This document shows, one piece after another, positions 1-6,006 of a stretch of DNA of 6,006 nucleotides. The position numbers and the translations under genes were made by a program. Below the pieces are notes generated by a model. It did not search any database. It had not been told where the DNA came from and was given only the letters and a program-made list of their open reading frames with translations. Origin of the DNA: Collinsella aerofaciens. Its GTDB lineage: Bacteria > Actinomycetota > Coriobacteriia > Coriobacteriales > Coriobacteriaceae. Every line of letters starts with the position of its first letter. Position 1 is the stretch's first letter. The stretch spans positions 1 to 6,006 of the forward strand of contig JAJWXI010000106.1 in NCBI GenBank assembly GCA_021641225.1. The letters run 5' to 3'.

Positions 1-1
1 T

Positions 2-823
2 GCCGACGAGGTGCGCCCGGGGACCAGTGAGCAGTGCCGAAGCGCCTCCAAGGAGGAACTCTCGCAGACCGAGAACACGCAGCCGTGCGTGTTCGTTCAC
101 GATCTGGCAGCGGCTGCCGCTCTGCGTGAGCGCGGCGTGGTACCTGCCGCCTGTGCGGGATTCTCGCTGGGCGAGGTCGCAGCGCTCACCTTCGCGGGGG
201 CATTCGATACGCGAGCGGGTTTTGAGCTCGTGTGTGAGCGCGCGGCATTGATGGCCACGGCGGCCGAGCGTCACCCCGGCGGCATGCGCGCCGTCATCAA
301 ACTCGATGCGGCGCAAGTCGAGGGCCTGGCAAAACAGGCCGGCGAGGACTGCTGGCCAGTCAACTACAACAGTCCGCAGCAGACGGTTGTTGCCGGAGCG
401 CCTGAGGCGCTGCAGGAGCTCGACGTCCTGGTAAAAGAGGCTGGCGGCCGCGCTATGAAAGTCGCGGTGTCGGGTGCATTTCATAGCCCCTATATGGCCG
501 AGGCGACTGAGGGGCTGGCGACGTATATCCAAGATGGCAACGCGCCGTCTCCGCTGCTGATTCCGGTCATGGCAAACATGACGGCGGCGCCCTATCCGGC
601 GGACCCGCGAGCGGCATCGGATTTCTTGGCCAACCAGGTGAGTCATGCCGTTCGCTGGGCCGACACGCTGCATACTCTGCAGGATCAGGGCATCGACACG
701 TTTATTGAGGTCGGTCCTGGCAAAACGCTGTCGGGCCTGGTCAAGCGTACGCTGAGCGACGTTCGCGTGTATTCGTGCGAAACGGCCGAGCAGGTCGCAG
801 CTATTGCCAACGAGCTCGCATAG
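2..823 (+). CDS. fabD: Malonyl-CoA:ACP transacylase FabD, 5' end missing
   Basis: Transfers the malonyl group from malonyl-CoA to the phosphopantetheine arm of acyl carrier protein, supplying the extender unit for fatty-acid elongation in the cytosol. The frame is open at the left edge, so the true start lies outside. The GTG at 11 is internal: the codons before it read Ala-Asp-Glu and continue the family alignment, and the N-terminal GQG motif region (roughly 30 residues) is missing. Visible motifs are ENTQP (about 71-85), the nucleophile elbow GFSLGE with catalytic Ser at 164-166, the substrate-carboxylate Arg 25 residues later (239-241), the catalytic His in GAFHSPYM (482-484), and EVGPGKTLSGL near the C-terminus. 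The elbow has Phe where E. coli has His (GHSLG). The stop is TAG at 821-823, and fabG follows after 30 bases. The assignment is firm because all visible catalytic positions and spacings match FabD. Confidence 0.96.
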   Translation, partial: ADEVRPGTSEQCRSASKEELSQTENTQPCVFVHDLAAAAALRERGVVPAACAGFSLGEVAALTFAGAFDTRAGFELVCERAALMATAAERHPGGMRAVIKLDAAQVEGLAKQAGEDCWPVNYNSPQQTVVAGAPEALQELDVLVKEAGGRAMKVAVSGAFHSPYMAEATEGLATYIQDGNAPSPLLIPVMANMTAAPYPADPRAASDFLANQVSHAVRWADTLHTLQDQGIDTFIEVGPGKTLSGLVKRTLSDVRVYSCETAEQVAAIANELA

Positions 824-842
824 TCCACAGGGCTGTAACCCG

Positions 843-848
843 AAAGGA
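843..848 (+). promoter_or_regulatory. Ribosome binding site of fabG
   Basis: AAAGGA lies five bases before the ATG at 854 in the 30-base fabD-fabG gap. It supports the ATG at 854 as the start, and so the N-terminal extension of FabG. Confidence 0.75.
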
Positions 849-853
849 ATGAC

Positions 854-1627
854 ATGGGCAACTTGAACAACGGCGCGCTCGAGCGCAACGACTCACGTCG
901 CGTGGCGCTGGTCACGGGCGGATCGCGCGGCATCGGCCGCGCTTGTGCCGTGGGCCTGGCGGAGGATGGCTACGATATTGCCGTCGTCTATGCCGGCAGC
1001 GTCGATGCGGCACGCGAGACGTGCGAAGCCTGTGAGGCGGCTGGCGCCACGGCGCGTGCATATCAATGTGACGTGGCCGACCCCGATGCCGTCAACGCGT
1101 GCGTGGAGACGGTCCTCAACGACTTTGGCTCCATTTGGGCGCTTGTCAACAACGCCGGCATCACCCGCGATGGCCTGCTCATGCGCATGGGCGACGATAC
1201 CTTCGACCGCGTGCTCGATGTCAATCTCAAGGGCACGTTCAACACGACGCGTGCGCTCACCAAGACCTTTATGCGCCAGCGCGGCGGTTGCGTCATCAAC
1301 ATGAGCTCGGTTGTGGGCCTGATGGGCAATGCCGGGCAGGCCAACTATGCTGCCTCCAAGGCGGGCGTCATCGGCCTGACCAAGGCGGTGGCGCGCGAGC
1401 TTGCGCCCCGCGGCGTACGAGTGAACGCGGTCGCCCCCGGGTTTGTCGAGACCGATATGACGGCAAAGCTCTCGGAGAAGGTGCGTGCGGCAACCGGGGA
1501 ACAGATTCCCCTTAAGCGCATGGCACGCCCCGAGGAAGTGGCCGGCGTGGTGCGCTTTCTGGCGAGCGATGCGGCGGCCTACATTACGGGCGAGGTCGTG
1601 CGCGTCGACGGTGGAATGGCGATGTAG
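854..1627 (+). CDS. fabG: 3-oxoacyl-ACP reductase FabG
   Basis: NADPH-dependent short-chain dehydrogenase/reductase that reduces 3-oxoacyl-ACP to (3R)-3-hydroxyacyl-ACP, the first reduction in each elongation cycle. The 257-residue product has a Rossmann fold with the nucleotide-binding motif TGGSRGIG at residues 21-28 and NNAG at 99-102. The catalytic tetrad is Asn124, Ser152, Tyr165 and Lys169 (in YAASK), and the C-terminal motif is ITGEVVRVDGGM. PGFVETDM after the active site is typical of FabG. The protein carries about ten more residues before the first strand than E. coli FabG (244 aa), a polar stretch rich in Asn. The start is backed by AAAGGA five bases upstream. SDR enzymes are a large family, but the position between fabD and fabF settles the role. 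Confidence 0.96.
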   Translation: MGNLNNGALERNDSRRVALVTGGSRGIGRACAVGLAEDGYDIAVVYAGSVDAARETCEACEAAGATARAYQCDVADPDAVNACVETVLNDFGSIWALVNNAGITRDGLLMRMGDDTFDRVLDVNLKGTFNTTRALTKTFMRQRGGCVINMSSVVGLMGNAGQANYAASKAGVIGLTKAVARELAPRGVRVNAVAPGFVETDMTAKLSEKVRAATGEQIPLKRMARPEEVAGVVRFLASDAAAYITGEVVRVDGGMAM

Positions 1628-1654
1628 AAACCAGGGCCGAAGAACGGCTTGAAT

Positions 1655-1660
1655 GAGGAG
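1655..1660 (+). promoter_or_regulatory. Ribosome binding site deciding the fabF start
   Basis: GAGGAG lies six bases before the ATG at 1667. It favours that ATG over the in-frame TTG at 1649, which would place this motif inside the coding region and add six residues with no counterpart in the family. Confidence 0.8.
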
Positions 1661-1666
1661 ACCAAG

Positions 1667-2914
1667 ATGGAACAGAGAGTTGCAATCACCGGCATCGGTG
1701 CCGTATCGCCGCTCGGCAACACCGCGCTTGCCACCTGGGCGGCCATGTGTGCCGGCACGTGCGGCATCGGCCCGATCACGCACTTCGATACCGATGCGTT
1801 TACCGTCAAGGTGGCGGCCGAGGTCAAGGGTTTTGACGGCAACGAGTACTTTGGCAAGCGTGACGCCAAGCATCTCGATCCCTGCGTTCAGTTTGCGATG
1901 GCGGCTTCGGACGAGGCCATGCACGATGCGGGCTTTGATGCCGAAGGCGCTATCGATCGCGAGCGCCTGGGCGTTTACGTGGGGTCGGGCGTGGGCGGCA
2001 TGCAGACGCTCGTCGACAACGTCCATACGATTGCCGACCGTGGGCCCCGCCGCGCATCGCCTTACATGATCGCGATGATGATCCCCAACATGGCATCGGG
2101 CAATATCGCAATCCGTCACAAGGCAAAGGGACCGACCCTGCCAGTCGTGACTGCGTGCGCGACCTCGGCCCATGCAGTGGGCGAGGCGTTCCGTGCTATC
2201 AAGCACGGCTATGCCGACGCGATCCTCGCGGGCGGTGCCGAGGCGGCCATTATCCCCGATGCCGTTGCAGGCTTTACGTCCTGCCGCGCATTGACCACTA
2301 ACCCAGATCCTGCGACGGCTTGCCGCCCGTTCGATGCGAATCGCGACGGCTTTGTGATGGGCGAGGGCGCCTGCGTGCTCGTACTCGAGAACATGGAGCA
2401 TGCGCAGGCGCGCGGGGCGCACATTTATGCCGAGGTCGTGGGCTACGGCAACACCGATGATGCCTATCACATCACGAGCCCCGATCCCGAGGCTGCCGGC
2501 ATTGCCCGTGCGATATCGCTGGCGGTGGCCGAGGGCAACGTTAAGCCGTCCGAGGGCCTCTACATCAACGCCCACGGCACCTCGACCAAACTCAACGATT
2601 CGTCCGAGACGGCGGGCATTAAGCGTGCGCTCGGCGAGGACGCGGCACGCGCCGCGCACGTCTCGTCGACCAAGTCGATGACCGGGCACATGATCGGTGC
2701 CACGGGTGCCATCGAGGTCATGGCCTGTGCCATGGCGCTCGAGCAGGGCGTGGTGCCCCCGACCATTAACTACCACACGCCCGATCCCGCCTGCGATCTT
2801 GACTACACGCCCAATCGCGCGGTTCGCGCCGACCTCACCTGGGCGCTTTCGACCAACCTGGGCTTTGGCGGGCACAACGCCGCCATCGCGCTGCGTAGAT
2901 ATACGAGGAGCTAG
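1667..2914 (+). CDS. fabF: 3-oxoacyl-ACP synthase II FabF
   Basis: Elongating beta-ketoacyl-ACP synthase. It takes the acyl chain from acyl-ACP onto a cysteine and condenses it with malonyl-ACP, releasing CO2. The 415-residue product is close to E. coli FabF (413 aa) and starts with MEQRVAITGIGAVSPLG, a normal family N-terminus. The Cys-His-His triad is Cys164 (in TACATSAH), His303 (in NAHGTSTKLND) and His341 (in STKSMTGH, with Lys336). The gating loop is GFGGHN, with Phe400. The Cys-His-His set and the full thiolase fold separate it from FabH (Cys-His-Asn). FabF and FabB are closely related; the length and the operon position next to fabG and accB favour FabF. The end of the gene contains the accB ribosome binding site, and only three bases separate the two genes. 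Confidence 0.96.
   Translation: MEQRVAITGIGAVSPLGNTALATWAAMCAGTCGIGPITHFDTDAFTVKVAAEVKGFDGNEYFGKRDAKHLDPCVQFAMAASDEAMHDAGFDAEGAIDRERLGVYVGSGVGGMQTLVDNVHTIADRGPRRASPYMIAMMIPNMASGNIAIRHKAKGPTLPVVTACATSAHAVGEAFRAIKHGYADAILAGGAEAAIIPDAVAGFTSCRALTTNPDPATACRPFDANRDGFVMGEGACVLVLENMEHAQARGAHIYAEVVGYGNTDDAYHITSPDPEAAGIARAISLAVAEGNVKPSEGLYINAHGTSTKLNDSSETAGIKRALGEDAARAAHVSSTKSMTGHMIGATGAIEVMACAMALEQGVVPPTINYHTPDPACDLDYTPNRAVRADLTWALSTNLGFGGHNAAIALRRYTRS
2905..2910 (+). promoter_or_regulatory. Ribosome binding site of accB, inside fabF
   Basis: GAGGAG lies seven bases before the accB ATG at 2918, within the last codons of fabF. This arrangement suggests that ribosomes ending fabF help start accB (inference). 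Confidence 0.75.
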
Positions 2915-2917
2915 AGC

Positions 2918-3394
2918 ATGGATTCCAAAAGACTTGCCGAGATAGCCGATGTTATGGAGGACCGCGGCCTCACGCGCGTACGCGTTGAGGAGCCCGATGG
3001 CACCGCGGTCGAACTCGAGCGCGCGAGTGCCGCGCAGCCGGTTGCCGTGCCCATGCCTATGCCGGGTGCCGTGACCGCTCCGGCGGTGGCTCCTGTCGCC
3101 ATGCCTGCCGCCGCACCGGAACCCGCCGCGCAGGCGCCTGCCGCCGCACCGGAGCCCAAGGGCACCGAGGTGACCGCTCCCATGGTCGGCGTTTTCTATG
3201 CTGCCCCGGCGCCGGGCGACGAGCCGTTTGTGCACGTGGGCTCCAAGGTCAAGGCCGGCGAGACCCTCTGCATCATCGAGGCCATGAAGGTTCTCAACGA
3301 GGTGACGGCAGAGGCGGATGGCGAGGTGCTCGAGATCTGCGTGGCCGACGGCGACCTCGTGGAGTTTGGCAGCTGCCTCATGAGGATCGGATAG
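2918..3394 (+). CDS. accB: Biotin carboxyl carrier protein of acetyl-CoA carboxylase, AccB
   Basis: Carries the biotin that shuttles CO2 from biotin carboxylase (AccC) to the carboxyltransferase (AccA/AccD), giving malonyl-CoA. The 158-residue protein is about the same length as E. coli BCCP (156 aa) and has three parts. Residues 1 to about 37 are the charged N-terminal domain. About 38-83 form a flexible Ala/Pro/Val linker. About 84-158 are the biotinyl domain, with the EAMK motif and biotin-accepting Lys124. The segment between APMVG and HVGSKV has the same length as the E. coli thumb, so the thumb typical of bacterial multi-subunit ACC appears to be kept. Other biotinyl proteins (oxaloacetate or methylmalonyl-CoA decarboxylase subunits) are possible in principle, but the N-terminal domain and fab/acc context support AccB. 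Confidence 0.95.
   Translation: MDSKRLAEIADVMEDRGLTRVRVEEPDGTAVELERASAAQPVAVPMPMPGAVTAPAVAPVAMPAAAPEPAAQAPAAAPEPKGTEVTAPMVGVFYAAPAPGDEPFVHVGSKVKAGETLCIIEAMKVLNEVTAEADGEVLEICVADGDLVEFGSCLMRIG
3104..3157 (+). repeat. Short direct repeat in the AccB linker
   Basis: Two 21-base copies, at 3104-3124 and 3137-3157, match at 20 of 21 positions (A versus G at the 18th base, silent). They sit 33 bases apart, and each encodes PAAAPEP (residues 63-69 and 74-80). The near-identity at the DNA level points to an in-frame tandem duplication of an 11-residue unit, or to slippage in a low-complexity linker. Confidence 0.8.
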
Positions 3395-3398
3395 GTGA
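3393..3398 (+). promoter_or_regulatory. Ribosome binding site deciding the fabZ start
   Basis: AGGTGA overlaps the accB stop codon and lies five bases before the ATG at 3404. It favours that ATG over the in-frame GTG at 3395, which falls inside the motif. A GAGGA at 3382-3386 could still serve the GTG, so the choice is likely but not certain. Confidence 0.65.
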
Positions 3399-3403
3399 TA
3401 TCC

Positions 3404-3826
3404 ATGAACAAAGAAGAGCTCAAGAAGCTGTTACCGCATCGCGAGCCGATGCTTTTGCTCGACGAAGCCGAGCTGGTGGGCGACGAGGCCCACGGCAAGA
3501 TCACGATTACGGGCGACGAGTACTTTTTGCAGGGGCATTTTCCGGGAAACCCGGTCGTCCCCGGCGTGATTCAGTGCGAGATGCTCGCCCAGAACTGCTG
3601 CGTGCTGCTGATGGGCGATGAGGAGGCGCGCGGCGCGACGCCGTTCTACACGAGTCTGGACAAGGTGCGCTTTAAGCGTCCGGTGCGCCCGGGCGACACG
3701 GTGGATCTGGTGTGCTCCATCACGCGTGCGCGCGGGCCGTTCCGCTTTGCGACGGGTACCGCGAGCGTCAACGGTGAGGTTTGCTGCCGCGCCGATATGT
3801 CTTTTGCACTCGTGCACGAAAGTTAA
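3404..3826 (+). CDS. fabZ: 3-hydroxyacyl-ACP dehydratase FabZ
   Basis: Removes water from (3R)-3-hydroxyacyl-ACP to give trans-2-enoyl-ACP in each elongation cycle. The product is 140 residues with a single hot-dog fold. It begins MNKEELKKLLPHREPMLLLD, the usual FabZ opening (IPHR/LPHR, then LLLD). The active site is His45 in GHFPGNPVVPG and Glu59 in CEMLAQ, 14 residues apart as in other FabZ proteins. The Glu plus the short length favour FabZ over FabA, the isomerising form. The gene sits between two acetyl-CoA carboxylase subunits, accB (9 bases away) and accC (10 bases away), an arrangement also found in Firmicutes. Starting at the GTG at 3395 instead would add three residues. Confidence 0.95.
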   Translation: MNKEELKKLLPHREPMLLLDEAELVGDEAHGKITITGDEYFLQGHFPGNPVVPGVIQCEMLAQNCCVLLMGDEEARGATPFYTSLDKVRFKRPVRPGDTVDLVCSITRARGPFRFATGTASVNGEVCCRADMSFALVHES

Positions 3827-3832
3827 GGAAGG
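3825..3832 (+). promoter_or_regulatory. Ribosome binding site deciding the accC start
   Basis: AAGGAAGG overlaps the fabZ stop codon (TAA 3824-3826) and lies four bases before the ATG at 3837. The accC frame is open for more than 200 bases upstream inside fabZ, so this site and the family N-terminus fix the start. Confidence 0.8.
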
Positions 3833-3836
3833 CTTC

Positions 3837-5180
3837 ATGTTCGACAAAGTGCTCATCGCCAACCGCGGCGAAGTCGCGGTCCGTGTTATCCGCGCGTGCC
3901 GCGATATGGGCATCAAGACCGTCGCCGTTTATTCCACGGCCGATGCGGACGCGCTGCACGTGCAGCTTGCCGACGAGGCGTATTGCATCGGCGGCCCGCG
4001 TCTTGCCGAGAGCTACCTCAACGACGATGCTGTGCTCACCTGTGCCGTGAAGTCGGGGGCAAAGGCGATCCATCCTGGCTACGGTTTCTTTTCCGAGAAG
4101 GCGAGCTTCGTGCGCGACTGCGACAAGTACGGTCTGGCGTTTGTCGGTCCCTCGGCCGAGGTCATCGACAGCATGGGCGACAAGGACGCCGCACGTCAAA
4201 CGGCCGCTGCCGCGGGCGTGCCCATCGTGCCGGGCTGCGATTTGCTCAAAAGCCCCGAGGAGGCGACGGCCGAGGCCGAGCGCATCGGCTGTCCCGTGCT
4301 CATCAAGGCGCGTGCCGGCGGCGGCGGTCGCGGTATTCGCAAGGTCGAGCGCGTGGAAGATGCGGCAAAGGCGTTCATCGAGGCGCGTGCCGAGGGCGAG
4401 GCCGTTTTTGGTGACGGCGAGTGCTACATGGAGAAGTTCGTCGCGCCGGCGCATCACGTTGAGGTGCAGATTATGGCCGATAAGCAGGGCCATGTGTTTT
4501 CGCTCGGCGAGCGCGAGTGCTCGGTGCAGCGCCGCAACCAAAAGCTGATCGAGGAGAGCCCCGCGCCGTGCCTCGACGGACGCGATGATATTCGCGCGCG
4601 CATGCACAAGGCCGCGCGCGACCTGGCTCGTGCCGTTGGCTATGAGGGCGCCGGCACCATTGAGTTTCTGTACTCGGACGACGGCAATTTCTACTTTATG
4701 GAAATGAACACGCGCTTGCAGGTAGAGCATCCGGTTACAGAGTTTGTAACCGATACCGACTTGGTCAAGTGGCAGCTGCGCGTGGCAGCCGGCCAGCCTC
4801 TGCCCTTTGAGCAGGAGGACATGCCGGTGCGCAACCACGCCATGGAGTGCCGCATCAATGCCGAAACGCCGGACTTTCTGCCGTCATGCGGAACGGTCAC
4901 CGCGTTGCGTGTGCCGGGTGGTCCGCGCGTGCGCTGGGATTCGGCCATGTTTACCGGAGCGAAAGTTCCGCCGTACTACGACTCCATGCTCGGCAAGCTC
5001 ATCGTGTGTGCGCCCACGCGTGACGGCGCCATTCGCAAGATGCGCTCGGCCCTGGGCGAGCTCGTGATTGAGGGCGTGAGCGAAAACAGCGAGCTTCAGC
5101 TCGACGTGCTGGCAAACGACGAGTTCTTGTCGGGCATGTACCACACCGATCTGATGGGGCATCTCTATGCTGATGAATAG
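3837..5180 (+). CDS. accC: Biotin carboxylase subunit of acetyl-CoA carboxylase, AccC
   Basis: ATP-grasp enzyme that carboxylates the biotin on AccB using ATP and bicarbonate, the first half-reaction of malonyl-CoA synthesis. The 447-residue product matches E. coli AccC (449 aa) and starts MFDKVLIANRGEVAVRVIRA, the standard opening. Visible motifs are HPGYGF in the N-terminal domain, ATP-binding Lys116 (MGDKDAA) and Lys157 followed by the Gly-rich loop (KARAGGGGRG). The active-site run MEMNTRLQVEHPVTE covers residues 288-302, with Glu289, Asn291, Arg293 and Glu297 equivalent to E. coli 288, 290, 292 and 296. Arg339 in MECRINAE is equivalent to Arg338. No biotinyl domain follows, so this is the free-standing bacterial subunit, not the fused AccA-type alpha subunit common in other actinobacteria. 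The 3' end overlaps accD. Confidence 0.97.
   Translation: MFDKVLIANRGEVAVRVIRACRDMGIKTVAVYSTADADALHVQLADEAYCIGGPRLAESYLNDDAVLTCAVKSGAKAIHPGYGFFSEKASFVRDCDKYGLAFVGPSAEVIDSMGDKDAARQTAAAAGVPIVPGCDLLKSPEEATAEAERIGCPVLIKARAGGGGRGIRKVERVEDAAKAFIEARAEGEAVFGDGECYMEKFVAPAHHVEVQIMADKQGHVFSLGERECSVQRRNQKLIEESPAPCLDGRDDIRARMHKAARDLARAVGYEGAGTIEFLYSDDGNFYFMEMNTRLQVEHPVTEFVTDTDLVKWQLRVAAGQPLPFEQEDMPVRNHAMECRINAETPDFLPSCGTVTALRVPGGPRVRWDSAMFTGAKVPPYYDSMLGKLIVCAPTRDGAIRKMRSALGELVIEGVSENSELQLDVLANDEFLSGMYHTDLMGHLYADE
5156..5159 (+). promoter_or_regulatory. Weak candidate ribosome binding site of accD
   Basis: GGGG inside accC lies seven bases before ATG 5167 and 13 before ATG 5173. It is a poor match compared with the other sites in the operon, so accD initiation probably depends on ribosomes terminating accC (inference). 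Confidence 0.3.
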
Positions 5181-6006
5181 AAAAGCGAAGACGGTCAACG
5201 TCCTTGAGGGGCCGATAACCGAGTCGTGCGCCGAGTTTCCCGCGCGCCACGTGTTTATCAAGTGCCCGGAGTGCCGCCGTGTGATCGATGAGACACGCCT
5301 GCACGACAACCTCGAGGTCTGCCCTCGTTGCGGCAAACACTTTCGCGTGAGCGGTCGCGCGCGCATGCGCATGACGGTCGACGAGGACACGTTTGAGGAA
5401 TGGGATGCCAATCTGGTGTCGGAGGACTTCCTCTCGTTTCCCGGCTATGCCGACAAGCTCAAGAGCGTGAGTGAGCGTTCGGGCGAGCGAGATGCCGTTG
5501 TGTGCGGCAGGGGCAAAATCCGCGGTTGCGATACAGCGCTCTTCTTTATGGACGCCAACTTTATGATGGGCTCGATGGGTTCCGTGGTGGGCGAGAAGAT
5601 CTGCCGCACATTTGAGCGTGCGACCGAGCTGGGATTGCCAGTTGTCGGCTTTACTGTTTCGGGCGGCGCGCGCATGCAAGAGGGCGTGACCTCGCTTATG
5701 CAGATGGCCAAGATTTCTGCGGCGGTTAGACGACATGGCGAGACAGGCGGTCTGTACATCACGGTACTCACCGATCCCACGACCGGTGGCGTGACCGCGA
5801 GCTTTGCCATGGAGGGCGACATTATCCTGGCCGAGCCCGATGCCCTGACGGCATTTGCCGGCCCGCGCGTGATCGAGCAGAACATGCACAAGCGTCTTCC
5901 CAAGGGATTCCAGCGCTCCGAGTTTTTGCTGGAGCACGGCTTTTGCGATGTCGTTGTTCCGCGTGGCGAGATTGCGCTCACGGTAGGCGAGCTGCTGGCG
6001 CTGCAC
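5167..6006 (+). CDS. accD: Acetyl-CoA carboxylase carboxyltransferase beta subunit AccD, 3' end missing
   Basis: Together with AccA, transfers CO2 from carboxybiotin on AccB to acetyl-CoA to form malonyl-CoA. The reading frame is open to the right edge: 280 codons, no stop, near the usual total of about 300 (E. coli 304). The N-terminal zinc ribbon has Cys33, Cys36, Cys52 and Cys55 in two CxxC pairs, with the same spacing as E. coli Cys27/30/46/49. The crotonase-like core follows, with SGGARMQEG (oxyanion-hole region), SLMQMAK, LTDPTTGGVTASFAMEGD and AFAGPRVIEQ, then LPKGFQRSEFL. The start is ATG 5167 or ATG 5173, both inside accC in another frame (14- or 8-base overlap). The only upstream G-rich stretch (5156-5159) suits 5167 better by spacing but is weak. 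Adjacent AGA and CGA codons at 5728-5733 are unusual here and fall in a variable surface segment. A fused AccA domain beyond the edge cannot be excluded. Confidence 0.95.
   Translation, partial: MLMNRKAKTVNVLEGPITESCAEFPARHVFIKCPECRRVIDETRLHDNLEVCPRCGKHFRVSGRARMRMTVDEDTFEEWDANLVSEDFLSFPGYADKLKSVSERSGERDAVVCGRGKIRGCDTALFFMDANFMMGSMGSVVGEKICRTFERATELGLPVVGFTVSGGARMQEGVTSLMQMAKISAAVRRHGETGGLYITVLTDPTTGGVTASFAMEGDIILAEPDALTAFAGPRVIEQNMHKRLPKGFQRSEFLLEHGFCDVVVPRGEIALTVGELLALH

Larger units (their letters stand above)
1..6006 (+). other. fab-acc fatty-acid synthesis operon (internal part)
   Basis: Seven co-oriented genes of one pathway with gaps of 30, 39, 3, 9 and 10 bases and one overlap, and no terminator-like stem with a T-run between any of them. 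They are very likely one transcription unit. Both ends lie outside the window, so the promoter and any regulator binding site cannot be seen here. Confidence 0.88.

Noticed and set aside
824..853. A possible promoter or operator in the 30-base fabD-fabG gap
   Set aside because: No -35/-10 pair or FapR/FabT-like palindrome is recognisable. Only a three-base-pair GGG/CCC inverted repeat and the fabG ribosome binding site are present.
1636..1648. A small inverted repeat (GCCG, five-base loop, CGGC) in the fabG-fabF gap, considered as a terminator or attenuator
   Set aside because: The stem is only four base pairs, with possible G-T extension, and has no T-run. It is too weak to support termination and is likely chance in GC-rich DNA.
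893..3235. A 780-codon open frame on the reverse strand across fabG, fabF and accB
   Set aside because: It is antisense to three genes with intact catalytic motifs. The product is a His/Arg/Gly-rich low-complexity string with no recognisable domain, as expected from G/C-biased third positions on the coding strand.
3618..3836. An N-terminal extension of AccC reaching back into fabZ
   Set aside because: The frame is open, but the translation is Arg/Ala-rich and overlaps FabZ. The family N-terminus MFDKVLIANRGE begins at 3837 just after AAGGAAGG.
3768..4838. A 356-codon reverse-strand open frame inside accC
   Set aside because: It lies wholly opposite accC, whose active-site residues are all present, and shows no domain or plausible start context of its own.
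4999..6006. A long reverse-strand open frame over accC and accD
   Set aside because: It is the mirror image of accD codon bias. Its composition is unlike a real protein, and accD on the + strand has its zinc-ribbon cysteines and core motifs intact.

Overview
This window is a compact, single-strand fatty-acid biosynthesis operon. All seven genes lie on the + strand in the order fabD (cut at the left edge), fabG, fabF, accB, fabZ, accC, accD (cut at the right edge). Almost every base is coding. The longest gaps are 30 and 39 bases (fabD-fabG and fabG-fabF), the others are 3 to 10 bases, and accD starts inside the end of accC. No RNA gene, mobile element, CRISPR array, terminator or obvious internal promoter was seen.

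Organism: the DNA is GC-rich with strong G/C preference at third codon positions, which also produces long spurious open frames on the reverse strand. The gene order, with accB-fabZ-accC nested between fabF and accD, is the one known from Firmicutes such as streptococci, lactococci and clostridia. A Firmicutes-style fab/acc operon in a GC-rich genome with Gram-positive-type ribosome binding sites suggests a Coriobacteriia actinobacterium, perhaps Collinsella or a relative. This is an inference from gene order and composition only, not a sequence match.

How the genes work together: AccC charges biotin on AccB with CO2. The carboxyltransferase (AccD here, plus AccA, expected just downstream) passes it to acetyl-CoA to make malonyl-CoA. 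FabD moves malonyl onto acyl carrier protein. FabF condenses malonyl-ACP with the growing acyl-ACP, FabG reduces the 3-keto group and FabZ dehydrates the 3-hydroxy product. The enoyl-ACP reductase, FabH, ACP and any regulator are not in the window and would be expected upstream if the usual order holds.

The catalytic residues checked are present in every gene, within the part of each gene that is visible. This looks like well-conserved core metabolism and I see no undescribed system. The points worth a second look are modest: the combination of gene order and base composition, a Phe in place of His beside the FabD nucleophile, a duplicated segment in the AccB linker, a short FabG N-terminal extension, and the accC/accD overlap with two candidate starts.
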